Made by a program: the position numbers and the translations under genes. This document shows, one piece after another, positions 53,901-64,000 of a stretch of 64,000 bases of DNA (position 1 is its first letter; every line of letters starts with the position of its first letter). The notes beneath the pieces were generated by a model that made no database searches, had not been told where the DNA came from, and saw nothing but the letters and a program-made list of their open reading frames with translations. This stretch comes from Brugia malayi (Eukaryota > Nematoda > Chromadorea > Rhabditida > Onchocercidae), in contig NW_025062479.1 of assembly GCF_000002995.4 (NCBI RefSeq), positions 17,170,721-17,234,720 on the forward strand. Direction: 5' to 3'.

Positions 53901-54563
53901 TCTGTTCTGACTGAATTAATTCTCGAATCCCAAGCATTTCCTTCACCAATCATTAATGGAATAAACCTAGTTAGAAAGTAAATTTTTTGAGGTCGATTTA
54001 TTAAAACCATACTAGTGTGTGTCACTAGCTAGTAAAGCTCAAATAATTTCATAAAATGAATAACATTACATATTTCCATTAGCGGTTGATGTTGACTGAA
54101 AAATATTGACAGTGTCCAATCTTGCTAGCACAGTTATTGGTCGAATATGATCGTTGTTATCTGTAGGACTGCTACTAGTGCCATTACTGTGAATACTTCG
54201 AGTAGGTAAGTTTCGGAGTTGAGCGATATTGACACGTAATACTTCAATAAGCCTCAAATATCCATCACAAAGTATCCGTCCGGAACGATGATGATAGTAA
54301 GTGGAAGTACCACTAGCACTTGTACTGGTCACCATTTTACCGCCATTTTCAGCAAGCGATAATGTCGGTGATGATGATGATGCCGCGCAGTTAGCTTCAG
54401 GAACCATTGATGTTGATGATAATGTCGACGAGGATGACGGAAGCACTAATGGCGAAACTGGTGCTATCGAGGATGATGACAGTGTCGAGGTTGCAGAGGA
54501 CGGGGCGAATGTCGACGCTCTGGCTACGGAATGTCCTCGCCCACTTAATTCACATTTGCTCAT
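41083..54563 (-). CDS. gap-1: GAP1-family Ras GTPase-activating protein (C2-C2-RasGAP-PH)
   Basis: Stimulates GTP hydrolysis by Ras at the membrane; closest in plan to vertebrate RASA2/RASA3. Sixteen exons: 54563-54070, 52825-52571, 48886-48769, 48430-48240, 45077-44813, 44690-44584, 44157-44043, 43791-43717, 43506-43276, 43028-42907, 42807-42697, 42427-42312, 42060-41916, 41798-41579, 41503-41378, 41178-41083. All phases agree, giving 928 residues. Order: Ser-rich N terminus (1-95), C2A (about 100-250), C2B (about 255-375, LGELRLRLFYTAEHV nearby), RasGAP (about 400-660), PH (about 695-785). The arginine finger is R484 in NTLFRSQSLATK; the second GAP block is SSFIIMRFFAAALMNP (592-607). The start follows a TTGCAG acceptor at 54581. 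The final two exons are inferred from splice sites alone; an alternative stop occurs at 41360. Confidence 0.88.
44405..44431. repeat. 27-base T run in a Ras-GAP intron
   Basis: An uninterrupted T homopolymer lies between exons 6 and 7 of the Ras-GAP gene. On the gene's sense strand it reads as poly-A. Confidence 0.9.
45078..48239. other. Ras-GAP intron 4
   Basis: A 3.2 kb intron with no further exon seen. It holds a TA microsatellite near 47105-47124 and a 30-base T run at 47874-47903. Confidence 0.55.
47874..47903. repeat. 30-base T run in a Ras-GAP intron
   Basis: The longest homopolymer in the window. It reads as poly-A on the sense strand of the Ras-GAP gene. I saw no retrogene body attached to it. 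Confidence 0.9.
48887..52570. other. Ras-GAP intron 2
   Basis: A 3.7 kb intron between exons 2 and 3 of the Ras-GAP gene. The only structure I see is the tandem duplication at 52463-52549, close to the exon 2 donor. Confidence 0.55.
52463..52549. repeat. two-copy tandem duplication, period 48
   Basis: TACTACTTAATAGCAAAA at 52463 recurs as TACCACTTAATAGCAAAA at 52511. Both are followed by ATGAAATACCAAATATTT; the second copy lacks two T residues. It lies just beyond the donor of Ras-GAP exon 2. Confidence 0.85.
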
Positions 54564-54580
54564 TACATAACAAGTACTAC

Positions 54581-54590
54581 CTGCAAATTA
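54581..54590 (-). promoter_or_regulatory. putative trans-splice acceptor of the Ras-GAP gene
   Basis: On the minus strand AATTTGCAG ends at 54581, 17 bases before the ATG at 54563. This spacing suits spliced-leader addition, though a 5' UTR intron is equally possible. Confidence 0.4.
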
Positions 54591-56412
54591 ATTAGTAAAT
54601 AAGCAACTACCAATGATAAAATGAAACTCCAAAGAGACGACTCGAGTTTTACAGTTCTTTATTAAAGCATCGTTCCGCAATGTTATGAAGTGCAACAGGA
54701 AACTTACTGCATCAACACAGCAAATTATGTTCACTGGTTGCTTCTGACCACTGCTCCTAGCATACTAGAACAAAATACTTAGCATCCTTAATGAAGTTAA
54801 AAGCTAAAGTTCTTATATAATTAAGTAATTTATGTGAAGCAAAAGCAATTTTTTGATATGGACAAACATACTTATGAATTACAAAAACATCATGTTTTTT
54901 GAAGTCATAAATGCGTAACAGATTAATTGAGATATTCCAATTTTCATATCTGCAGATATAACTATGATATAATATCGGCTCGTAAACCGAAGTAAACCGA
55001 GCAACCTGAATTCCTGAGCAATAGTGGACAGCTTCAATCAAAGCTAGTAAGCAGGTATCAGTGGATTAAATGATTTGGAAGAAGTCCATATACTTCACAG
55101 AATCAGAACTTAGTTTTTACAAGTTTCTTATATTCTAGAGTTCCAAATGAAATTGGTATTCTCCTACCGATTCGATTAAATAAGAAATACGAAACGAAAC
55201 CTACGAAAAGATATACAAAAACTGATATATGGAAAATTGGAAATGATACAAAGAAATTGAATAGAATCGATGGAAGAACAAAAAATAGCCAAAAAAAAAT
55301 CTATTTTTTCGAATTCTCTACGATCAAAAAAGGGAATTTCATTACACTTTCTCGACTGGAACATTAATGGAACACAGTGACCATACAAGAATAGAATTAT
55401 GTTCGTTTGGTTGAAACTCATGCACGGTATTAAATTGGTCAGCAGAAATTTGCATATAAAGAGTAAATTGAATTTCAAAGTGTAAATTCAATAAAACAAC
55501 ATCTAATCTCGATAAAATTAGAAAAAGTTTAATTCTCAACTTTCATGTGATTAATTTTCAAAGTTATTACTTCTTTACACCAATTTCGTTTTCGTGTAGG
55601 GGAAAAGACCTTTATTAAAATAGTAAAAATACAAAATGAAAGAAGAAGATAAAAAATCTTCGGTAAGCAGCAGGTGAAAGTGAAATTCACTGTGAACTCA
55701 TTCAATTAATATTATTCCAGTGAAATAAAAAGTTGAAAATTTTATAAATTCATCAAATTCTTTACTTTTCAATAGAAAGTACAATAAGTATTCATTTACT
55801 TGTAAAAATTAGCAAAACTTTTGAAATAAAAAGCAGTTCGTGTATTATTTAGTTAATTGTTGGACTCAATTTATAAAAGAAATAGATAAATGAGTTAGAT
55901 GTTGAAAATAACAGGATAGTTTAATAAATTTAGCTTTGATTTTTATTCCCTTTCCCTTATCGTTCGGTGATGGCTTCTATGGATTTATCATTACACCACG
56001 GCTACCAAAAAATTAGATATTATAGATTTCGAGCTTTCAGGAGTTAATGATCGCTTCCAAGAATTTCTAAAGAACTGAGTTTTTTCGGTAATAGAATTGA
56101 ATCTTAAATGCTGTGATATTCCATATAGAAGATTAAAATCCTAAGAGAAGCTCTTAGAAGGTGAAAATCAGCCTAGACTTATAAAGAATTATTTCAAAAC
56201 GTCACGTGAAACTGAAACAACAGATGAGATTAACTAAACAAGTAGAAAACAACAACACTTCATTTCAATAGCACAATTAAGGGAAACTAATTCAACAGTT
56301 GGTCATTCTTAGCACAGTTAAACAATGTTTGGTTAAAGAGTTTGGCGAATTAATCTGTCAACTTGGTTAATTAATAGGTGAATTAGATTTTAGTTAATAA
56401 TTCAGTTAATAT

Positions 56413-56500
56413 GGGCTGGTTGTTCAGAGGTTAGAGCACTTCCATCAAAAATGTTTTCTTATTTCTTTGAGCGAAAAGAAACCGGAAATTCGCGGGTTGC
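56413..56500 (+). other. tRNA-like relic
   Basis: GGTTGTTCAGAGGTTAGAGC (56418-56437) resembles the 5' half of an isoleucine-type tRNA, including the A box. CGCGGGTT at 56491-56498 resembles the start of the T arm. The gap between them is about 27 bases too long, the B box is incomplete and no acceptor stem closes. It could be a degenerate tRNA or a tRNA-derived SINE head. Confidence 0.25.
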
Positions 56501-58293
56501 TGATATTATCGTAATGAAGGTGATATTGGTTTGATGATGGCGATGATGATGTTGTCATTAAAGTTGATCGATGGGTTTCCACTGGCTTTGGGTTGTTTTC
56601 GAGGAGTTGATTCACCTTGCTCGTTTGACGATGGCACCCATTCGTTGCTATAGAGGCTTGATTTGTTGTGGTGAATGAAAAGGTATCGATTCGACTACAA
56701 TTTTAACCATTTCGAAAAGGTTATTGGCAATCGTTACGCGCTGTTTGTCTCACTCATCACTTCTTCATTCCTTTCGTGATTTCTTCCTAAATCGCCGCTA
56801 CTCCTACCGTAAAAGGCCTGGTACCTTTCCTTGATTGCCATCTAGAACACAGTGGTAGGATGGGTGTTCTTCACAAATACAACATTCTAATAAAATAAGA
56901 TTGCTTTATTTAATGGAACAGGAGAAAAGTGATCTCTGCTTTGGGGAAAACCTGTTTGTATGGGTGGGCCCGAATTCCGATATTTATCGACCAGTAGGTT
57001 AGTACTGTATTCATGCAGTATAACACCGGTATTACAACATAAACTACCGATTACAGTAAATAACTATACTAACTGTCTTAAATTTGTGAATTATTCAAAA
57101 TTAGTTTGTATAAGTGAAAAAATCAGCAATGAGAGAGAAGCGATGCAGGTTCTCTTGGTTTGCTGTACTACCAATTAGTCCATGTGGTCGTGACTCGTGT
57201 ATATTCTGCAGTTACGCATAAACGAATATAAATATGAATGTTTATTTCTTCGGAATCTAGTCAGTATTGTTCCGTTATTTCTCAGACATATCCTGTATTC
57301 AGCATTCTTCAAAACAGGTACCGGCATAATTACATATTTATTTGCAAACTGAAATATTTGTTTGTACATTAAATGTTCCACTTCTTTAATTAATAAGACG
57401 ACTGGTGAATTTTGGAAGAGAATGAAACGAATCATATAAGAAAAGACAAGTAATTGAAGCGTCAATAAAACAGTCTTGCCGTGGGTAGAGATAAGGAAGC
57501 TGATAATGATGATAGCGACTTCAATGATGAAATCGTGGACAGTGTTGATCATCGAGGAATGAAAATATTTGTCGCAATAATAATAACAGTGATGATTCAG
57601 GTTATGATGATGCTGATAATGATGACAGCTGATGAGAATGATAATGGCGATGGTCGCCAGGAATGCAGATGGGAGAACAATTTAATAACCACTAAAAATT
57701 TGTATGCAGAAAAATATACCTAAGAAAACTATGTATTAATGGAGATATCTATAAGTAAAGAAAAGGAATAGATAAGAATGAAGAATCTGTGCTTTTAAGT
57801 AGGTTTGACTGATGACTGCTTGAAATAATATACTGTCGTAGGGATTACTAGAAATAATTAGATTGTTCTTTTTATGTTGTGACGTAATTGCAGGGATGGT
57901 ATGCTGTGCAACGATTCTTCGGTAGATGATAAGAAATGTGGCATCATATCCATGTATCGATCGGTGACTATTACACTTCAACTCAGTTGAAAACGAACCT
58001 TAAAAGAACGAAGCAACAAATATCCGAGTGTCGGTTCATTACTAAAATAGTTAAAAAGAAATGAAACTTATTACAAACTGGTACATAGTGAAATATTGAA
58101 AAGAAAAGAATCTGAAATAATGCAAAGGAGAAGAACAAATACTAAGTTTAATTGGAATTCCCAGTACTGTGATAAACAATGCTGTTTACAAATCTGATTT
58201 CTGACTTCTTTGCTTCTAACATTGATTACTAGCGGATGAGAGGAAGAATGAATGTCCTAAAATAATCACATCGATTCTATTTGCATTTGACAA

Positions 58294-58313
58294 GTGATCA
58301 CGTCACGACGTCA
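58294..58313. promoter_or_regulatory. paired CRE-like half sites
   Basis: ACGTCA occurs at 58300-58305 and 58308-58313, the first overlapping the palindrome GTGATCAC (58294-58301). Such spacing suits bZIP binding. The nearest gene start it could serve is the Ras-GAP gene, 3.7 kb away, so the target is uncertain. Confidence 0.3.
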
Positions 58314-59379
58314 CGCCCGTGAATCATAGTAAACATAGTAACGAAAGCGAAGATTTCATTTTAATGAATAGTAGGAGTAGCAGTAAGAGGAAAGGGTTAG
58401 CAGGGACGGTGCGGTTGTAGCTAGAGTGGGAGTGCATCACCTTCTGAAGCACTTAACAATTTATCACTCCCATTACTGCATTCTCACTTCCTCTGTGCCA
58501 TACACTTTCCTGGTACATTTCTAATTGCTTTTCTTCGAGGTATAATTAATTATCCGTTAAGGTGATTCCAATAATTCATCTCGAGGTAAAAATTTTTTAT
58601 TGAAGTTTGATTCTATTAGAAATTACTATAATGAAGGTATAAAATAAGCTGAAATACTTATTTTATAATTTCCAACACTACAACACTGACGTTGAGACCA
58701 AGTGCGTTTCTTTAACCCACTCCCAGATACAGTATTACTGTGGTGAAGCGTGAACTACCTTATAATAAAGTTAAGAATTACGCATCGCTGAAAGAAAAAA
58801 GTGAATAATGAATAGAAAACTTATAGAGGTGTACCTAGAAAAAATGCCGGTGATATTTTCTCCAGATACGTCAAATATTCTCTTTCTAGATTATCTCAGT
58901 GAAAACACAAATTTAGGTTGGGAAGTATGAACTTAATCATTTGAAGCAAAATCTCCAGAAGGCTACACTTTGAAAGCGGTTATACGGGCACGGTTTTTAT
59001 ACATTATTGGCAAAGGCAATCGATTCGAGAATGTCATTATAAGATTGTTATGAAAAACTAACAATAATAGAAGTTATGGGAAATTGTTCCATTCCGAAGT
59101 TATTTGTGTTATGCGGATGTGCACTTTCCGTTATGAAAGTGTGATTTTATTGGCATGCCACTTTAGAAAATCATGAACAACCAATATCCAATATGCAGTG
59201 TTCTCCGGAAAAGTATCATGGACATATATGATCACGCTTATTACGTAGCCGGTGATATGCAGATTCCCGGATACAAATAATGCAATTATACTCATGAACA
59301 TATCTAACAAATTGAATTTAGTGGGCGATGTACAAACTGTGGAAAGGTAAACATAAAATAGTGGATAGTAGATCTAGTT

Positions 59380-60068
59380 CTAATGGTAGGACTCGGAGAA
59401 AACTGGAACCGATAAGGGAGGAAGAGAGAGCATCTTAATATAATCAGTGTCGCGAAACTGCGGAACAGCGAACACCTGATTTGCTATTGGTACAGTTCTA
59501 TCAGTTGCGGTAAGGATGCTATGATGCGACATGCTTATGCCTCCTGGTGTTGCTACTGGTAGTGGAGAGAAATCGGAGACGGTAGCGTGCAGTGCTGTTA
59601 TCCGGAGTGCCTCGTGAACGATCCTGCAACTATGACTGCATGCAAAACAGGAAAAGGAAGAGCAGCCGTCGGCTGGTTGATTTGTTGGTGCAGGTTGAAA
59701 CAGCATCAGTCAGACAGGAAGGAAGTGGGAGGAACCGTGGACACATGTTTGGATGAACAGGGGGCACTTCCGGTCGGTCCTTCAGCTCTTCTCTAATAGT
59801 TGTGCTGAAAAGTTTCGCGATGACGTTTAACACTGCTGCAGTGTGCAGTTCAACTGCGGTAGTCATACGCTCGCTCATTCTTTCTCTGAACAAAAGATTT
59901 AGAAGCATATCTACCACCTGCAGTGTGAGCATCTTAGCAATTCCATCAGCAATATTGCGTACGGAGGATTTCTTTTCTATACGTTCCTAATGAAAACCTG
60001 CTGCTGTTATCGGTGAAAAAGTACAGTGAAGATTATACTTCAGGAAATAAAGAGACTATGATTGGTGG
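59380..60068 (-). CDS. unrecognised gene, 3' part (low-confidence model)
   Basis: I do not recognise this product. Proposed exons on the minus strand are 60068-60039, 59986-59736 and 59633-59380 (stop TAG), with phases 0 and 2 consistent. The middle exon encodes Leu-rich, likely amphipathic helices (MLTLQVVDMLLNLLFRERMS). The last exon encodes IVHEALRITALHATVSDF and then a Pro/Ser/Thr-rich tail. Base composition is clearly less AT-rich than the flanks, which favours coding. The donor at 59735 (gttcct) is weak, and no start codon was found, so the 5' end lies at or beyond 60068. It is divergent to the small model at 60430. Confidence 0.4.
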
Positions 60069-60429
60069 CTGTTGGAAGAGAAACAAAATGTTAGTTGAAG
60101 TATGCTGAACATAGGTTGAAAAACGAATGTAGAGAACAATTTGATTGCAGATCTTTGGAATATCTTGTCTTATCTCGAGATGTCAAAGGTCGTTTGAGAA
60201 CTTGCATTCCTTGAAACTATTAGTGGCACTAATTGAATGATCATTGCTAAATGTAGCAATAGTTGAAAATTCTTCTATATTTACATGCATAAAGATTTCA
60301 ACGATGGAAAACATTTTTCAGCTATAATAAGCTAACTGAGTTTAGGAAAAACAGGCCTTATCAGATTCTTCCATTCCATCTTATCTAATTCAAGGTAAAG
60401 TGATAAGACCAAGCTGAACAGTAATAAAA

Positions 60430-61159
60430 ATGGCTTTTACGCCAAAACTTTACGGGAAAACTAATAATGTAAATGGCCAAGTTTGTATGACGAGGAGATC
60501 CGAAGCAAAAGTCCCAGCACTATTCGTAACGGTTATCACATTGCTTGATACGTCTACATTACCTAGAAGTCTTCTTGAATTACTTAACTCTAATTTCTAT
60601 ATGACGACGTTTCAATCTGAAACTTACGAAATTAAGCAGTTAAAAAGTAAATATTGAAATAATTGAAATTATTATATCTCATTTACTTATTTTTTCGTGA
60701 TTTGCACCCATCTCAGCATACTCTCATTTAGAACAAAAGATGCAGTGGAATCGAACAGTATAAAAAAGCATGAGAGTATGCTGCCAAGAGTAGAAGAAAA
60801 GTCGACGAGATTGGCGGAAATTTCAGTTCTTTCAAAAAACATCTCTGGCTTAATCTTGTTCTACACAGGTAGGTATATACATACATACATGATGCATATA
60901 TACGTATGTGTGCGCATGTAGTCAACTGTATGTATGTATGTATGCCATCCCGTGTCGATAGTGAGAATGAGGAGAAATGTATGGAATGTGAGGTAATAAC
61001 AATTAATAAGAGCGGAAAGTGGAAATGAAAACACACACCTTACTTACGTAGATACATATATATATAAATACATGCAAGAAGTGTCTATTCCTTAGCAAAG
61101 TTTTGAATATAAAAGAATCTTCAGGTGGGGTGACAATAATAAAAACTGTACACTTATAG
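60430..61159 (+). CDS. possible small three-exon gene, 131 residues
   Basis: Unrecognised. An ATG in good context (AAAAATGG) opens a 209-base exon to 60638. A second exon, 60717-60868, is framed by CATCTCAG and the donor ACAG/GTAGGT, both strong. A short last exon, 61125-61159, follows TTCAG and ends in TAG. Phases 2 and 1 agree. The product starts MAFTPKLYGKTNNVNG; its middle (KKHESMLPRVEEKSTRLAEI) is charged. The first donor (GTTAAA) is weak. Exon 2 is the most credible part. Confidence 0.3.
60880..61070. repeat. scattered TATG/TACA tetranucleotide repeats
   Basis: Short runs of ACATAC and TGTATG units appear near 60880-60900 and 60928-60944, and a TA run near 61050-61062. They lie within an intron of the small 60430 model. 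Confidence 0.75.
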
Positions 61160-63538
61160 TAGTTATAGAGGTAACACCGATGGAGAAGCAGAGTGGCTGA
61201 TTAGTGTTAGAATAAATTATCGAAAACTATCGAGAAGAATTCTTTTTAGTTTTCATTTAGTAAAATGAATTTGGTAAAGACAAGGAAGCGAGAAACTTGA
61301 ATACTTAATTCACTTAATTAATCACTCCTTATGAATCACAGTTGTTTAGAGGTTGCATTCGTCCTATTTAATTTTTTCGCTTCTCTTCACGTGATTTCGT
61401 TATTATTTAATTTGTAATGAATTTAATTCATTAATTGAGGAACCTTGGGTCATCTTACTTCTTCCCCTTTCCTGATCATTCTTCCAGTCCACTTCTACCT
61501 ACTCGCTAATATTTTTAGCCGTTTTGCAGAGCAGTGTCCTGCATATTACAATGAGAAATAAATAGGTGAATGATTTGGATCGATATAAGGAAGTACAATG
61601 AGTATGAGAGTAATCAGATTAAAGGAATAAAGTAGAATTCCAGAGGAAAGTTCAAAAATAACTTGTAGTAACCGGTGACAAAAAAATCAAATCAAGAATG
61701 TGAACCAATCTACGGTTTTGGAGACACGTCGTTCATCATTCATATCCAGAATATTTGATACTACATTTTACAGCTTTTCCTTCCTAATGTTTTTTTCAAT
61801 ACTTTTTCCATTTCATTTTTCAACCTATAAACAATTTCAGTCGAGTTTAGGGTCAACAATCACTAGACTCAGTGCAAGGAGTAATCGATCATGAGAGTTC
61901 GATACTAAATGAAAGGTATCGTTTACATATGCGTTTAACGTGAAGATCGCATTACATGTTTTTGACCAAAACAATGAATAAATGCATAGCAGTCTTTCAA
62001 ACAAAGGATAACGAATACATTCTGTCATATTTGCCCAATTTTTAAATAGCTATTTCGAGTCTCTTTCATTTCCTCAAACAAACAGAACTCAGTTTGGCGA
62101 GTTCTTGGATTTAAAATTTAAATTTAGTTGTCATGCGCAAGTGTTCTTATTGGTAAATTTTGAAAAGAGACAGGCATCTAATGCTTGTCCTTGTTAAGAA
62201 CTCTGTTTTTCAGATTTACATACTTTCGGATTCCTATTGCTTTCCTTTACTGTATTCCATTGCTGCAGTAATTGTATGATTGTATAGAAATGGATTTTTC
62301 AGTTAAAGATTAGCGAAAGAGTGATGTGATATCATTCTGCATAGGGTACAAGTAAACTGAGGCATGATATAAGACGGTAGAGATTAATGAACGATCACTG
62401 AATGTCGTACAAGCCTCAGATCAGTGCAAAGTTGTTGGAGTTAGAGGATTGTTAGGCCGAATGAAAAATTATTCTGATATGAAGTTAACTATTAGATTAG
62501 ATGGCGTATATAATATCAAGTTCCGATTTTTAGGCGTAAACATGTATCAGTAATTTCTATTCTTTCTGAAACATGTACTGTTGTGTCAATATCCGTTCGT
62601 TATAACTATTGAATAGTGATAAAGCATCACCAAAAATGCTATATAATTGATCCGTTATATTTACTACAACTTTAGTTTCCATTAGAATTATCGATTATAT
62701 TCAATGTAAAAATATTGTTAAATATTTGCTTCGAAATTTGTATCACCGAATTAATAACAGTAAATAAGCAGCGATGAAGAGCAGCCGCAAGATATATAAA
62801 AACCATATTTCTTAAGAGATCTAATTAATTAAACAAATGTTTTAGTGAACAGATTTGGAAAGGTTAAGGAGATTTGTTTGATACTACTAATGGATAGTGT
62901 GTCATAAAATACGTTGTGTTTGCAATTACCATTGCAGTTTTTTTTTTTCTGAGTTCGAAATCGAATTTTGTATTAAGAAATATGAATAATTCCAATTCAA
63001 AATAGTTCAAATTTCGGCTGGGATAACTTAAATTTAAAAAAGTTTTTTCACTTATTTGCAAGTCTTTTATATGAAATTTTATCCAAGCAAATTGAAATAT
63101 GGTCCAGTTGATTTATATCACAACTCATTTCAGATTATTGAGATAAAATAAATACTCTAACATCTTATTCTTTCATTCGGCATTTTGATAAAATTTTTAA
63201 TTGTAGATTTAAAAAATTTTAATTATTCTCAGGTTTTGGTTTCGATTTTTTTATAAACAAAAAAAAAAATCCGAAAATATTCCAAATTTTTAATGTGGGA
63301 AAAAACAAATGCCTTCAATTATAAAAATTTTCAATTGAGAATTTCTGAATGCTTGAAGAAAATGTTTATCACTGTTAGTTTCTTTAAAGCCAAAATGTTA
63401 ATCACGAAACAGGTGCAAAAGACATTCTTTTTAAAAAGCTTAAAGTTAAGTTTTTTAAAGAATTAATTTTCATCTGCGACTCTCACTGTCCATGTTTTAT
63501 TCATTTCTCGGAAATGATCGGGATGGAGTAAGAAACAC

Positions 63539-63613
63539 CTGCAGAAGTTATTTGGATGAACAGATATTTCTTTAAAATCACTTCTATCCAAGCATTTTGA
63601 TTTGGTTACTTCA
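63539..63613 (-). CDS. possible isolated exon
   Basis: On the minus strand, TATTTCAG is followed by an open 75-base segment (reading EVTKSKCLDRSDFKEI and onward) that ends at TGCAG/GTGTTT. Both splice sites look good. No neighbouring exon was found, so a gene continuing to the right of the window is possible but unproven. Confidence 0.2.
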
Positions 63614-63911
63614 CTGAAATATAATTTTTTCGAAATAGCTTTCACTAAAAGCCTAAGATATCAGATTGTTTGCTCGCATCAGATTTCAACTCTTCCTTTC
63701 TGATTTTCAATAATTCCAAGTAGATAGCGTAAATGTTTTTAATAGAAATTTAATTTCTGAATTCACATATAGTGAAACATGTTGTTCTCACAAATTTGTG
63801 TTACTAGCATCAACCATTACAATCCTTAACTGAAAATCAGGATGTATCCTAATAATTGCCTTTTAAAAATCGAAATTTTCATACGAAGACTTCAAAAATT
63901 GTTCTTGTAAC

Positions 63912-63938
63912 TATTATTGCCGCCTTTAGGCAATAATA
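63912..63938. repeat. 10-bp hairpin followed by an A run
   Basis: TATTATTGCC pairs exactly with GGCAATAATA around a 7-base loop, followed by a short A run. It resembles a bacterial intrinsic terminator, but in this eukaryotic context that is probably coincidence. Confidence 0.75.
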
Positions 63939-64000
63939 AAAAAATCAAAATATAATAAAACTACAACTATTTTTCTAGCTTAACTAAGGTAGAAAAGGAA

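Larger units (their letters stand above)
54591..59379. other. intergenic, upstream of the Ras-GAP gene
   Basis: No supported gene. There are GAT-rich stretches near 56530-56555 and 57495-57660, a tRNA-like relic at 56413-56500, paired ACGTCA motifs at 58300-58313 and an 8-bp inverted repeat (TGGGAGTG/CACTCCCA) near 58430-58475. The 126-codon minus-strand frame at 57175-57552 is within what chance would give in DNA of this size. Confidence 0.45.
61160..64000. other. intergenic, with one possible exon
   Basis: Mostly featureless AT-rich DNA. A possible minus-strand exon at 63613-63539 and a 10-bp hairpin at 63912-63938 are the only structures I could support. Confidence 0.45.

Noticed and set aside
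57175..57552. 125-residue hydrophobic frame on the minus strand
   Set aside because: The length is within what chance gives in a window this size; no splice context, start support or recognisable family.
57481..57723. Acidic open frame rich in Asp and Met
   Set aside because: Arises from GAT/ATG-like simple sequence with no gene context.
63929..63945. Bacterial-style terminator, as a hint of Wolbachia transfer
   Set aside because: One hairpin with an A run is not enough; no bacterial-type gene or codon pattern is seen anywhere in the window.

Overview
The window reads as nuclear DNA of a nematode, most likely a filarial-type parasite. It is strongly AT-rich, with small exons, GT-AG introns that often end in TTTCAG or TTTTAG, and several coding starts lying 0-20 bases after a splice-acceptor-like sequence, as expected for spliced-leader trans-splicing. 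No single frame carries a whole gene, so genes were rebuilt exon by exon by requiring splice sites, reading phase and family similarity to agree. No expression data or database search was available.

Layout. (1) 956-15772, plus strand: a TSC22/Dip/Bun gene, 5' end outside the window, with an upstream long-isoform box and the TSC-box plus leucine zipper near 15.3-15.8 kb; an internal ATG exon at 10.47 kb may start a short isoform. (2) 21456-19668, minus: a three-exon immediate-early-response (IER) protein, with a GC-richer upstream region to about 23.3 kb. (3) 27359-29901, plus: an eight-exon, 325-residue protein I do not recognise. (4) About 33069-31300, minus: a decayed BEL/Pao-type retrotransposon gag. 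(5) 37542-39219, plus: a thymosin-beta repeat protein, one exon per repeat. (6) 54563-41083, minus: a 16-exon, 928-residue GAP1-type Ras GTPase-activating protein (C2-C2-RasGAP-PH). (7) 60068-59380, minus, and 60430-61159, plus: two weaker, divergently arranged gene models of unknown function. The rest is intron or intergenic DNA with microsatellites, homopolymer runs and several near-perfect hairpins.

The genes are independent single-copy types and do not form an operon: neighbours alternate in strand and are kilobases apart. As I remember the C. elegans map, tsct-1, tth-1 and gap-1 are all X-linked, so the segment may be an old X-linked block. I found no CRISPR, rRNA or convincing tRNA, and nothing I would call a new molecular system. 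The most novel items are the unrecognised 325-residue gene and the nematode IER protein.
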